From UBA4479 sp963974935 (lineage in GTDB: Bacteria; Pseudomonadota; Alphaproteobacteria; Rhodospirillales; Casp-alpha2): a stretch of DNA of 64,000 nt. Shown here one piece after another: positions 49,692 through 57,841 of the stretch; position 1 is the first letter of the stretch, and each line of letters opens with the position of its first letter. Location: positions 1 through 64,000 of the forward strand of contig CAXBEV010000003.1 of NCBI GenBank assembly GCA_963974935.1, read 5' to 3'. Made by a program: the position numbers and the translations under genes. Below the pieces are notes generated by a model. The model made no database searches. It saw nothing but the letters and a program-made list of their open reading frames with translations, and was not told the DNA's origin.

Positions 49692-49842
49692 GACGGAGTT
49701 CAACTCTGCTACCTATATTAAAGGCCAAGCGTGCCGACGCTGACATCATAGCGCCTGCAAGGCATCAGAGACAATATGGCCACATATTTGTCACGAACCC
49801 GTTAAGGAAATCGTCGGTCCAAGTTGCCGCTCCTCCTCCCCC

Positions 49843-49874
49843 GCGTCATCCTGAATCAAGTTCAGGATGACGCC
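49843..49874. repeat. Short family B hairpin
   Basis: GCGTCATCCTGAA and TTCAGGATGACGC around the loop TCAAG, as at 22491. It is in the 329-base divergent region between the transglycosylase and dapA genes; apart from it and an uncertain -10-like TATATG near 49976, nothing was recognised there. Confidence 0.8.
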
Positions 49875-50020
49875 GTGTGGGGGGAGCGAGAGTGAGATAG
49901 GGCGAGCAAGGGGATCGACAACACACTGTTTTTGGCTCACTGAAAGCCGATCCCTTGCCCCGCGCGGGTCGCGGCTATATGGTGCCGGGCTTGTTTCAAC
50001 TCATGTTCCAGGAGGGGACG

Positions 50021-50896
50021 ATGTTTAAGGGTTCTTTTGTCGCGCTGATCACACCTTTCAAAAATGGTGAGGTGGATAAAGCTGCGTTTAAAGACTTCGT
50101 CGAATGGCAGATCGGTGAAGGCACCCACGGACTCGTACCGGTTGGGACCACCGGTGAATCGCCGACGCTCAGCCATGACGAGCACGACGAAGTCATTGAA
50201 TTGTGCATCGACGTCGCGAACGGCCGGGTGCCGGTAGTTGCCGGTACGGGGTCGAACTCGACCGCCGAAGCGATCCGGCTGACCAAGCATGCTAAGCAGG
50301 CCGGTGCCGATGCGGCGTTGATCGTCACGCCTTATTACAACAAGCCAACGCAAGAAGGCCTGTACCGCCATTACGCGGCGATCGCCGACGCCGTCGACAT
50401 TCCGATTGTGATTTACAACATACCAGGTCGCAGCATCGTTGATATGTCGGTCGAGACCATGGCGCGTCTGTCAAAAATTGCCAACATCATCGGCGTCAAA
50501 GATGCCTCGGCCGACCCGATGCGCCCAATGAAAACGACGTTGGCGCTCGGCGCCGAATTCTGTCAGCTGTCGGGTGAAGACGGCACCATCGTGCCGTTTT
50601 TGGCCGGTGGCGGGCACGGCTGCATTTCGGTGACGGCGAATGTCGCGCCGCGGGCATGTTCGGAACTGCACTTGGCGTGGCAGAATCGCGATCTGGATAC
50701 GGTGATGGAAATTCAAGCGCGCTTGTTGCCGCTGAACGTCGCCATGTTCTGCGAAGCGAGCCCAGGGCCGGTCAAATACGCCGCCAGCTTGCTCGGCAAG
50801 TGCACGCCCGATACGCGGCTGCCACTTTGTGAGATCGCCGAGTTATCGAAGGTGCAGGTCCGTAAAGCGATGCAGTCCGCTGGTCTGTTGAACTGA
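50021..50896 (+). CDS. dapA: 4-hydroxy-tetrahydrodipicolinate synthase
   Basis: First committed step of lysine and diaminopimelate synthesis, condensing pyruvate with aspartate semialdehyde. 291 residues: VGTTGESPTL, Tyr132 (VIYNIPGRS) and Schiff-base Lys160 (IIGVKDASAD). The strong site AGGAGGGG before ATG 50021 fixes the start; the frame opens further upstream. Located 23 bases before smpB, a frequent pairing in Alphaproteobacteria. Confidence 0.97.
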   Translation: MFKGSFVALITPFKNGEVDKAAFKDFVEWQIGEGTHGLVPVGTTGESPTLSHDEHDEVIELCIDVANGRVPVVAGTGSNSTAEAIRLTKHAKQAGADAALIVTPYYNKPTQEGLYRHYAAIADAVDIPIVIYNIPGRSIVDMSVETMARLSKIANIIGVKDASADPMRPMKTTLALGAEFCQLSGEDGTIVPFLAGGGHGCISVTANVAPRACSELHLAWQNRDLDTVMEIQARLLPLNVAMFCEASPGPVKYAASLLGKCTPDTRLPLCEIAELSKVQVRKAMQSAGLLN

Positions 50897-50918
50897 AGGG
50901 TGATGGATCGGTGACGCC

Positions 50919-51401
50919 ATGGCCGGCAAAAATAAAAAGAAAAAAGGCGGCAACGCCGTCGCGCAAAACCGCAAGGCGCGTCGCGACTATCAGATAACCG
51001 AAACCATGGAGGCCGGTCTGCAATTGACCGGCACCGAGGTAAAGTCGCTGCGCGCCGGTCGCGCCAGCCTCAACGAGGCGTTCGCCGGTGAAAAACATGG
51101 TGAACTCTATTTACTGAACGCGCACATCCCGGTTTATGAGGGCGCGGCGAACATCTTCAACCATGAGCCGAATCGTGATCGCAAGTTGTTGCTGCATCGC
51201 AAGCAGATGGCGCATCTGATCGGCGCGCAACGGCAAAAGGGTATGGCCCTGGTACCGTTGAAGATTTATTTCAACAACCGCGGCATCGCCAAGCTGGAAC
51301 TTGCGCTGGGTGAAGGTAAAAAGAGCTACGACAAACGCGAGACCGTCAAAACCCGTGACTGGGACCGCCAAAAAGCGCGTCTGCTGCGGGATAAGGGCTA
51401 G
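50919..51401 (+). CDS. smpB: SsrA-binding protein SmpB
   Basis: Binds tmRNA for trans-translation rescue of stalled ribosomes. 160 residues: basic N-terminus, QNRKARRDYQITETMEAGLQLTGTEVKSLR, NRDRKLLLHRKQ and the charged C-terminal tail (KTRDWDRQKARLLRDKG) that enters the mRNA channel. No ssrA gene was recognised in the window. Confidence 0.96.
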   Translation: MAGKNKKKKGGNAVAQNRKARRDYQITETMEAGLQLTGTEVKSLRAGRASLNEAFAGEKHGELYLLNAHIPVYEGAANIFNHEPNRDRKLLLHRKQMAHLIGAQRQKGMALVPLKIYFNNRGIAKLELALGEGKKSYDKRETVKTRDWDRQKARLLRDKG

Positions 51402-51457
51402 GTTTCGGTTTTCCTTCTTTGCTGCGGCATTTTAGCGATCTGCCTCTCCTTCTCACA

Positions 51458-51488
51458 GCGTCATCCTGAACTTGATTCAGGATGACGC
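51458..51488. repeat. Short family B hairpin with trailing edge copies
   Basis: GCGTCATCCTGAA and TTCAGGATGACGC arms around CTTGA. GGGATGACGC occurs twice more in the next 55 bases. It lies between smpB and the convergent methyltransferase gene and may serve as a bidirectional terminator. Confidence 0.8.
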
Positions 51489-51550
51489 CGTGGGGTGGGA
51501 TGACGCAGAGGGAATCACGCCCTTTGGGTGGGATGACGCGAGTTCTGAGC

Positions 51551-52327
51551 CTACATCTGCCAGATCAGCAGTTGCGTTTGCCGACTGTCATCGATGGGGA
51601 TGATGGTATCTGGCGCAGCGCCTGGGACGGCGAATGAGTTGGAGATGAAAATCGATCCGGACTTCATTTCGGTCCTGAGTTTATCGTTCAAGCGCGCCAT
51701 CGGCGCTGGCGACAAGAACGCATAAACGGTGTCGGCTTGGCTGACATCGGTATGCCAGATGCTTTGGAAACGTATCCGCGCATTCCTAGGGCCGAACAGC
51801 GTTAGGCGCAGCCATGCTAAGGCGAACGACAGCGGCGCGGTCTCGACGCCGATCACGTCTGCATCGGGTCTAGCATGGGCAACGGCACTGACGACACCAC
51901 CAAGTCCGCAGCCGAGATCAATGAATACAGGTTTTGTGCCGTTTGCTTTTGGCAGCAACGCCGCCAATTGCTGGCGGGTCCGAGTGTTGGTCAGGTAGAG
52001 CGGCACTTTTTCCAACGCGCCATTGCTATAAAACCCGGCCAACAGCAATGCCGCCAGCGGAAACAGCCAGATCGGCGGACGGTAGACCGGTACCAACACC
52101 AATGCCGGTGTGGCGATGGCCATCAACACCAACCATGCAGGGCCCAGGTGGGCCGCCCTGCCCGTCACTACGGCACCAAGTGCGGCGGCCAGTGCCAGGG
52201 CAATGAGGCTCCAATGGGTACGCGGCAAGGTCTCGGGGGCGATGCCCCAGGCGACGATGGCGCAGCCGGCAAACACGACCGAGATCGCAATGGTTTTGAA
52301 AACGGGGTTGTGGGCTTCTCGGCTCAC
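51551..52327 (-). CDS. Membrane-anchored class I SAM-dependent methyltransferase
   Basis: 258 residues with an unusual N-terminal part of three to four hydrophobic segments (about 9-25, 35-52, 62-78, 80-94), then a methyltransferase fold from about 120 with VFIDLGCGLGGVVSAVA and DVIGVETAPL. So the catalytic domain hangs from the membrane. The GTG start at 52327 overlaps the stop of the flavin reductase gene (GTGA). The longer frame is a shadow in that gene. The substrate is unknown. Confidence 0.8.
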   Translation of the reverse strand: MSREAHNPVFKTIAISVVFAGCAIVAWGIAPETLPRTHWSLIALALAAALGAVVTGRAAHLGPAWLVLMAIATPALVLVPVYRPPIWLFPLAALLLAGFYSNGALEKVPLYLTNTRTRQQLAALLPKANGTKPVFIDLGCGLGGVVSAVAHARPDADVIGVETAPLSFALAWLRLTLFGPRNARIRFQSIWHTDVSQADTVYAFLSPAPMARLNDKLRTEMKSGSIFISNSFAVPGAAPDTIIPIDDSRQTQLLIWQM

Positions 52328-52833
52328 GCCGGCACGTCCGGCCCTGCGGACGGTCCGGCCAGTGCCCGATAGCCGCCGGCGGCATACAACAGCGGCGCCG
52401 CATCCGTGCGCCATGCCGCATGCTCGACCTGGCCGATCAGAATTTGATGGTCGCCACCCGGGTACACGGCAAAGCGCGTGCATTCTAGCGTGGCGACCGT
52501 GCCGGTCAGGATCGGGATGCCGAGCGCGCCATCGACGTTGTCGATTCGCTCAAACGGGGACACCGGGCCTGGGAACGCAAAGGCATTGGAGGCCTCTTCT
52601 TGGCCGGCGGCCAGGATGTTGACGCAAAACCCCGGCCCCTCGGTGTAGGCGTCCAGATTCGCGGTTGCATTGTCGAGGCATGCCAAGATCAGCGGTGGTG
52701 TGAGCGAGAGCGATGAAAACGCACTCACCGTGACGCCAACGGGCGCGCCGTCCCGGGTTTTGGCGGTCACAACGGTGATACCGCTTGCGAATCGTGACAT
52801 TGTTTGGCGAAAGCTTTCAGGGTTTACGGTCAT
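52324..52833 (-). CDS. Flavin reductase-like FMN-binding protein
   Basis: 169 residues with the split-barrel flavin reductase fold: FRQTMSRFASGITVVTA, GVTVSAFSSLSLTPPLILACL (the FMN-phosphate site) and GGDHQILIGQV. It supplies reduced flavin to a monooxygenase in most known cases, but no oxygenase is next to it. Coupled to the downstream methyltransferase by a four-base overlap. Divergent from motA. Confidence 0.92.
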   Translation of the reverse strand: MTVNPESFRQTMSRFASGITVVTAKTRDGAPVGVTVSAFSSLSLTPPLILACLDNATANLDAYTEGPGFCVNILAAGQEEASNAFAFPGPVSPFERIDNVDGALGIPILTGTVATLECTRFAVYPGGDHQILIGQVEHAAWRTDAAPLLYAAGGYRALAGPSAGPDVPA

Positions 52834-52886
52834 AACGGCTGTTTAGCATGAGACGCGCGGCTGTGAAATGCTACCTTGCGATCTGT

Positions 52887-52927
52887 AAGCATTATGACAG
52901 GTCTGTACTGTCTTATGCCAAATGCTT
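52887..52927. promoter_or_regulatory. Nested inverted repeat upstream of motA
   Basis: AAGCATT (52887-52893) pairs with AATGCTT (52921-52927), and inside it GACAG (52896-52900) with CTGTC (52908-52912). The nested symmetry is typical of an operator or a structured leader. It is 112 bases before the motA start and 54 bases from the flavin reductase start, so either could be controlled. Confidence 0.4.
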
Positions 52928-52962
52928 GAGTTTCAAACAAAATCCCTCTATTGAGTCACCAT

Positions 52963-53003
52963 TAGGGGCTGCGGTAGGGGCTGCGGTGTCACCGCAGGAT
53001 TTT
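52963..53003 (+). repeat. 12-bp tandem duplication followed by a hairpin
   Basis: TAGGGGCTGCGG occurs twice in tandem at 52963-52986; the second copy flows into CTGCGGT-GTC-ACCGCAG (52981-52997), a 7-bp GC stem followed by GATTTTT. This resembles an intrinsic terminator just before motA and could attenuate it. Confidence 0.45.
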
Positions 53004-53038
53004 TCGATTAATCGTCAACGGATTGAGAACCACCCAAT

Positions 53039-53899
53039 ATGTTTGTGATCATTGGTTTTGTGGTCGTCTTGGGATCTGTGTTCGGGGGCTATTCGGTCCA
53101 CGGTGATATGCGGATTCTGTGGCAGCCGATTGAATACGTGATCATCATGGGCGGCGCCTTGGGCGCGTTTTTGGCAGGCAATCCGAAAGCTGTTGTTATC
53201 GGGGCGTTCAAAAGCGGCGGCACTCTGGTCAAAGGGCCCAAATACAAAAAAGACGCGTATGTCGAGTTGTTGAGTTGCCTGTACACGATTTTCCGTCTCG
53301 CCAAGTCGAAAGGCGACCTTGCGCTGGAACAGCACGTAGAAAAGCCCGCTGAAAGCTCATTGTTCGGCACCTTTCCAAAGTTGCAAAACGATCATCACGC
53401 GGTGGACTTTTTGTGCGATTACTTGCGTTTGTTGACGTTGGGTGCATCCAACCCGCATGAGATCGAAGCGATTATGGACGCAGAACTCGAAGTGCATCAT
53501 CACAACAAGCTGATGGTGTCGGGCGCGATCCGGACCATCGGTGAGGCGATCCCGGCGCTCGGTATTGTTGCCGCCGTGTTGGGTGTGATCGTCACCATGA
53601 GCTCGATTACCGAGCCGCCGGAAGTGCTGGGTGGCTTGATTGGTGCGGCGCTGGTCGGCACGTTTTCTGGTATTTTTATTGCGTATGGCTTTGTCGCGCC
53701 GGCGGCATCGAATCTAGAATCGATCTATAACGCGGAACATCATTATTTTATGTGCATCAAGGCGGGGCTGATAGGCCACATGCAAGGCTATGCGCCGCAG
53801 GTTTCGGTTGAGTTCGCACGTAAAGTGCTTCCGGATGAATATCGCCCGTCGTTTGCTGAGTTGGAAGAAATCACTCAGAACTTACCAGCAGTGAGCTAG
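53039..53899 (+). CDS. motA: Flagellar motor stator protein MotA
   Basis: Inner-membrane half of the proton-driven flagellar stator. 286 residues, four membrane segments (about 2-20, 31-48, 170-190, 200-222), with the conserved prolines in GEAIPALGIVAAVLGVI and ALVGTFSGIFIAYGF. The large cytoplasmic loop carries charged residues that meet FliG. Followed by motB after 11 bases. Confidence 0.96.
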   Translation: MFVIIGFVVVLGSVFGGYSVHGDMRILWQPIEYVIIMGGALGAFLAGNPKAVVIGAFKSGGTLVKGPKYKKDAYVELLSCLYTIFRLAKSKGDLALEQHVEKPAESSLFGTFPKLQNDHHAVDFLCDYLRLLTLGASNPHEIEAIMDAELEVHHHNKLMVSGAIRTIGEAIPALGIVAAVLGVIVTMSSITEPPEVLGGLIGAALVGTFSGIFIAYGFVAPAASNLESIYNAEHHYFMCIKAGLIGHMQGYAPQVSVEFARKVLPDEYRPSFAELEEITQNLPAVS

Positions 53900-53910
53900 C
53901 GGAGGCCAGC

Positions 53911-54981
53911 ATGGCCGAAGAAAGCGGCGCTAAAAGCCCGATCATCATCAAGAAGATCAACAAGGCCGCGCACGGCCATCACGGCGGTGCGTGGAAGATT
54001 GCCTACGCCGACTTCGTGACCGCGATGATGGCGTTCTTCTTGCTGTTGTGGCTGTTGAACTCGGTGACCCAAGAACAGCTTGAGGGTATTTCCAATTATT
54101 TCGCACCGGTGACGGCCTCGCAATCGACCAGCGGTGCCGGCGATATCTTGGGCGGCAAAACCATCTCCGAAGAAGGCGCTGCGCAGAACACCACATCGCG
54201 CGACAGCGTCACCGTAGATTTGCCGCCGCCAAAAGCGGGCACCGGTGGCGAGGACAATACGGATACCCAAGCCGGTGCCTCGCCGGACGAGGAAACGGCT
54301 GCCGAAGTCCTCAAGAAAAAAGAACAAGAACAATTCGAGGACGCAAAAGCGCAACTCGAAGCGACGCTCGACAGCATTCCGCAGTTGAAGAAATTGAAAG
54401 ACAGCCTGCTGATCGATAACACGCCCGACGGACTGCGCATCCAACTTGTCGACAAAGACGGGCTGTCGATGTTCCAGAGTGGCGGATCTGAGCTGTTTTT
54501 GCACACCAAAAAGCTGATTGAGGTGGCGGCCGAGATCATCAAAGCCCTGCCCCAAAACATCTCCATCTCAGGTCATACCGACGCAACGAAATTTGGCAAC
54601 GGTGGGGAGTATTCAAACTGGGAATTGTCGGCGGACCGTGCCAACGCAGCCAGACGCTGGCTTGAAGTTATCGGCGTCAAAGAAGACCGCATCGATCGCG
54701 TGGTGGGCAGAGCCGCGACGGAGCCGCTGGTGTTGGACAACCCAAACCATCCGTCAAACCGTCGCTTGTCGATCATCTTGCTGCGCGGCACGGGTAAAGA
54801 TAATCCGGTGACACAAGCTGGCAGCGGAAAGCCGAAAAAGGAAGAGCCTGAGGCATTGCCTGGTTTAAACAAGATCAGAAGCGAGCCTGCCGCGCCGCCT
54901 AAACCGGCGAACGAAAACGCGAACCCTGGGCTACCAAGCCTCGGCATCGAAATCGACCCGTCCCTCTCTAATTCTAATTAA
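53911..54981 (+). CDS. motB: Flagellar motor stator protein MotB
   Basis: 356 residues. A single membrane helix (about 33-50) holds the proton-binding Asp34 in AYADFVTAMMAFFLLLWLL. A periplasmic linker leads to an OmpA-type peptidoglycan-binding domain (about 195-295, ISISGHTDATKF ... ELSADRANAARRWL). The proline-rich tail (KPANENANPGLP) is extra. Start preceded by GGAGG. It pairs with MotA to form the stator. Confidence 0.96.
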   Translation: MAEESGAKSPIIIKKINKAAHGHHGGAWKIAYADFVTAMMAFFLLLWLLNSVTQEQLEGISNYFAPVTASQSTSGAGDILGGKTISEEGAAQNTTSRDSVTVDLPPPKAGTGGEDNTDTQAGASPDEETAAEVLKKKEQEQFEDAKAQLEATLDSIPQLKKLKDSLLIDNTPDGLRIQLVDKDGLSMFQSGGSELFLHTKKLIEVAAEIIKALPQNISISGHTDATKFGNGGEYSNWELSADRANAARRWLEVIGVKEDRIDRVVGRAATEPLVLDNPNHPSNRRLSIILLRGTGKDNPVTQAGSGKPKKEEPEALPGLNKIRSEPAAPPKPANENANPGLPSLGIEIDPSLSNSN

Positions 54982-55097
54982 GACCGCCGAATTAAAGTAT
55001 CGTCGTATAGGCGAATCGTTTCTCGGGACCGTTGCATCCGGCACGAAAAATGACGTATCGTTATCGCCGAAGTTTTGGTTGAGAGGCTCCATAACCA

Positions 55098-55823
55098 ATG
55101 CGGCATCAAGCACTGCCGGGAACGCATTTTTTCTTTTCGACGGCCCCGCTGCCGTGTCCGTATATCGCCGGGCGGGTTGAGCGTCGTGTTGTGACGGAAT
55201 TGGTCGGTCGTGACGCGGATGCGTTTCATGATCAACTCTCTCTCGCCGGATTTCGCCGCTCGCACGGCATTTGCTATGTGCCGGCCTGCCCCAGTTGCGA
55301 TGCTTGTGTGGCAGTCCGCGTCGTCGTCGACGCGTTTGAGGCCAGCGCCTCGCTAAAGCGCATATTAAAGCAAAATAACGATCTTATCGTTGAGATCGTC
55401 GAGCCTATCGCGACACACGAACAGTACGCTTTGTTTTATGAGTACCAACGTTCACGCCATCGCGGCGGCGATATGGCAAAGATGGATTTCCTGGATTATC
55501 AGGCGCTGATCGAAGATACCCCCGTCAGCACGTTTGCGGCCGAATTCCGCCGCCCTAACGGCACCTTGATCGCGGTCTGTTTGATTGATCGCTTAAGCGA
55601 TGGCCTGTCGGCGGTCTACAGCTTCTTTGACCCGGAGGAGTCGAAGCGCAGCTTAGGCACACAGATGATCTTGTGGTTGATCGGGGAATCTTTCAGCCAG
55701 GAATTGCCTTATGTGTATTTGGGCTTTTGGATCGATGGCTGTTCCAACATGGCCTACAAGGCCCGCTTCAAACCGCTCGAACGCGTCACCCCCCAAGGCT
55801 GGGTCCGCATGTTGGATGACTAG
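55098..55823 (+). CDS. bpt: Aspartate/glutamate leucyltransferase (Bpt, Ate1-like)
   Basis: Transfers leucine (or arginine) from tRNA to N-terminal acidic residues, marking proteins for ClpAP under the N-end rule. 241 residues with the ATE-N cysteine cluster in CYVPACPSCDACVAVRV and the ATE-C fold with YQRSRHRGGDM and SAVYSFFDPE, ending in YLGFWIDGCSNMAYKARFKPLE. The ATE-N cysteines are intact. Follows motB at 116 bases and is separate from clpA/clpS here. Confidence 0.93.
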   Translation: MRHQALPGTHFFFSTAPLPCPYIAGRVERRVVTELVGRDADAFHDQLSLAGFRRSHGICYVPACPSCDACVAVRVVVDAFEASASLKRILKQNNDLIVEIVEPIATHEQYALFYEYQRSRHRGGDMAKMDFLDYQALIEDTPVSTFAAEFRRPNGTLIAVCLIDRLSDGLSAVYSFFDPEESKRSLGTQMILWLIGESFSQELPYVYLGFWIDGCSNMAYKARFKPLERVTPQGWVRMLDD

Positions 55824-55829
55824 CGCGGA

Positions 55830-56057
55830 TTAACGTCCGCGTCGCGATGCGAGAAAAGCCAGCAAGATCACGACGATCAAAGCCAATGTTGTCATCGGCG
55901 CGGCGATCGGAAACGTTAGCGCCGCGCTGAGACCGGCGATGATTGCGCTGCCAAACAGCAGCGCAATCGCAATCAACGCTGCGACCGCGAGCGTGCCGCC
56001 GATCAGATATCCAAGTAGACGTTCCATCTCCTTGTATCGTCGCTTCCACGCAGGCAT
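55830..56057 (-). CDS. Small hydrophobic membrane protein
   Basis: 75 residues beginning MPAWKRRYKEM; two hydrophobic stretches (about 14-40 and 48-70) rich in Ala, Leu and Ile, with a basic end SRRGR. The start has GGGAG about 10 bases upstream. Convergent with bpt, only seven bases from its stop. No family recognised. Confidence 0.6.
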   Translation of the reverse strand: MPAWKRRYKEMERLLGYLIGGTLAVAALIAIALLFGSAIIAGLSAALTFPIAAPMTTLALIVVILLAFLASRRGR

Positions 56058-56083
56058 CTGTCTAGGCTCCCTCGCCCCCACGG

Positions 56084-56180
56084 CGTCATCCTGAACTTGA
56101 TTCAGGATCTACCGCTGTGTGCGCACCCAAGATTCCGTGCGGGTGCGACCGTTGATCCTGAATCAAGTTCAGGATGACGC
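56084..56180. repeat. Family B palindromic element, copy 12
   Basis: Arms CGTCATCCTGAACTTGATTC and GAATCAAGTTCAGGATGACG with spacer TGTGCGCACCCAAG and GTGCGGGTGCGACCG. It lies upstream of the small membrane protein gene and the haloacid dehalogenase gene, which are divergent. Confidence 0.9.
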
Positions 56181-56296
56181 GGGGGGCCTGACGCGGGGGC
56201 GTGTTGACGATCATGTGATGTGCCGGTCTGTTACCTTGACCGGGCGCGGGTGCGGTTTCAGACTGTGTGACAAATCAATATGGGGAGAAGCAACCA

Positions 56297-56974
56297 ATGC
56301 CTGTGATCGAAAATATCGAGGCCTGTGTCTTTGATGCCTATGGCACCTTGTTTGATGTTGCCGCCGCAGCGTCGCACTGCCAAGACGAGTTGGGTGAGCA
56401 ATGGGCGCCCTTAGCACAATTATGGCGTGAAAAACAGTTGCAGTACACCTGGCTGCGCAGCTTGATGGATGAATACGTGCCGTTTTGGCAGATCACCCAA
56501 GACGGCCTAGATTATGCCATGAGCACGCTCAACATCCATGACGATGCGCTGCGCCAGCGTTTGTTGGATGTGTATTTTAAATTGGATGCCTACCCCGAAG
56601 TGGCGGGCGTCATGCAGACCTTGAAAGCCGGCGGCCAGAAAGTCGCCACGCTCTCGAACGGCTCGACGGACATGCTGGAATCTGCGGTCACCAATGCGAA
56701 ACTGGATTTAGACGCGGTGATTTCTGTCGACCGTGTCGGGATCTTCAAACCGGACGGGCGAATTTATCAACTCGCCGTTGATGATTTGGGTGTGCCAAAA
56801 GAGCGTATCTGCTTTATGTCGTCGAACGCGTGGGATGCATGGGCGGCGGCGAACTTCGGCTTCCAGGTCGTGTGGGTCAATCGCTTCGACCAGCAGCCGG
56901 AACGTTTGCCGGGCGCGCCGCGCGAGATCATCAAGGACCTTGCCGGTCTACCTGCGTTGTTGGGGCTCGGCTAA
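56297..56974 (+). CDS. Haloacid dehalogenase type II
   Basis: HAD-superfamily hydrolase of 225 residues. Nucleophile Asp13 in VFDAYGTLFDV, then VATLSNGSTDML, Lys in VGIFKPDGRIYQLA and MSSNAWDAWAAANFG, which together fit (S)-2-haloacid dehalogenases that release halide from 2-haloalkanoic acids. Start set at ATG 56297 with GGGGAGAAG upstream. It heads an operon with a hydrolase and a dehydratase; gaps are 3 bases and an overlap. The natural substrate in this cell is not known. Confidence 0.92.
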   Translation: MPVIENIEACVFDAYGTLFDVAAAASHCQDELGEQWAPLAQLWREKQLQYTWLRSLMDEYVPFWQITQDGLDYAMSTLNIHDDALRQRLLDVYFKLDAYPEVAGVMQTLKAGGQKVATLSNGSTDMLESAVTNAKLDLDAVISVDRVGIFKPDGRIYQLAVDDLGVPKERICFMSSNAWDAWAAANFGFQVVWVNRFDQQPERLPGAPREIIKDLAGLPALLGLG

Positions 56975-56977
56975 CGG

Positions 56978-57841
56978 GTGGCCGACGACGGATTTATTGT
57001 TCGCCGGGTGACTTCGCAAGACGGCTTAAGCCTATATGTGCGTGACTATCCAGGGCCTGCGGGGGGGGCCGGCACGCCATTGTTGTGCCTGGGCGGATTG
57101 ACGCGAAACTCTAATGACTTCGCCGGCGTGGCGAAATTTCACAGTCGCCAGCGTCGGGTGATTTGCCCGGACACCCGCGGTCGTGGCTTTTCCGAGTATG
57201 ACTCTAACTGGCGCAATTATGACCCTGCCGTTTACATCGGCGACGTTCGGCACATTCTGTGTGCGCTCGGCATTCATGGTGTTGTCGTGCTCGGCACTTC
57301 GATGGGCGGGCTCATGGGGATGGGGATGGCGGCGGCGTTGCCGGGTGCCCTCAAGGGATTGGTGCTGAACGACGTCGGCCCCATCGTGCGGCGCAAAGAC
57401 CTGGACGTCATCGTTGACTACATGAAATCGCCGCCGACATTGGCGTCATGGGATGATGCGGGCCAACATTTAAAAAAATGGTTCGACGGTGTCTATCCGA
57501 TTGCCAGTGATGACGGCTGGACGCGCGCTGCCCGGCTTAGCTATGTCGAGCGCGCTGACGGCATCATCACTTTTGATTGGGACCCGGACCTAGTGAAACC
57601 GATTTTGGCCGACGATACCGAGACCCATGATTTTTGGCACCTGTTCACGGCCTGCGGGCGCATCCCTGTCTTGACGGTGCGGGGTGCTAAATCGAATATT
57701 TTGGACGTGACCCAAATGGATCAAATGACGGTGCTGCATCCGAATATGCGGACCGTAACGGTGGCCGGTGTCGGGCATGCGCCCGGTCTTGCCGAGCCCG
57801 AAAGCGTGGAGGCGCTGAATGGATTCCTTAAACAGTTCTGA
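56978..57841 (+). CDS. Alpha/beta hydrolase
   Basis: 287 residues, GTG start four bases after the dehalogenase stop. LLCLGGLTRNSNDFAG (oxyanion region), GTSMGG with the nucleophilic Ser, and GVGHAPGLAE with the catalytic His. It is a paralogue of the hydrolase at 24929, with many shared strings, but in a different operon. An ester hydrolase; no more precise substrate can be given. Confidence 0.88.
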   Translation: MADDGFIVRRVTSQDGLSLYVRDYPGPAGGAGTPLLCLGGLTRNSNDFAGVAKFHSRQRRVICPDTRGRGFSEYDSNWRNYDPAVYIGDVRHILCALGIHGVVVLGTSMGGLMGMGMAAALPGALKGLVLNDVGPIVRRKDLDVIVDYMKSPPTLASWDDAGQHLKKWFDGVYPIASDDGWTRAARLSYVERADGIITFDWDPDLVKPILADDTETHDFWHLFTACGRIPVLTVRGAKSNILDVTQMDQMTVLHPNMRTVTVAGVGHAPGLAEPESVEALNGFLKQF

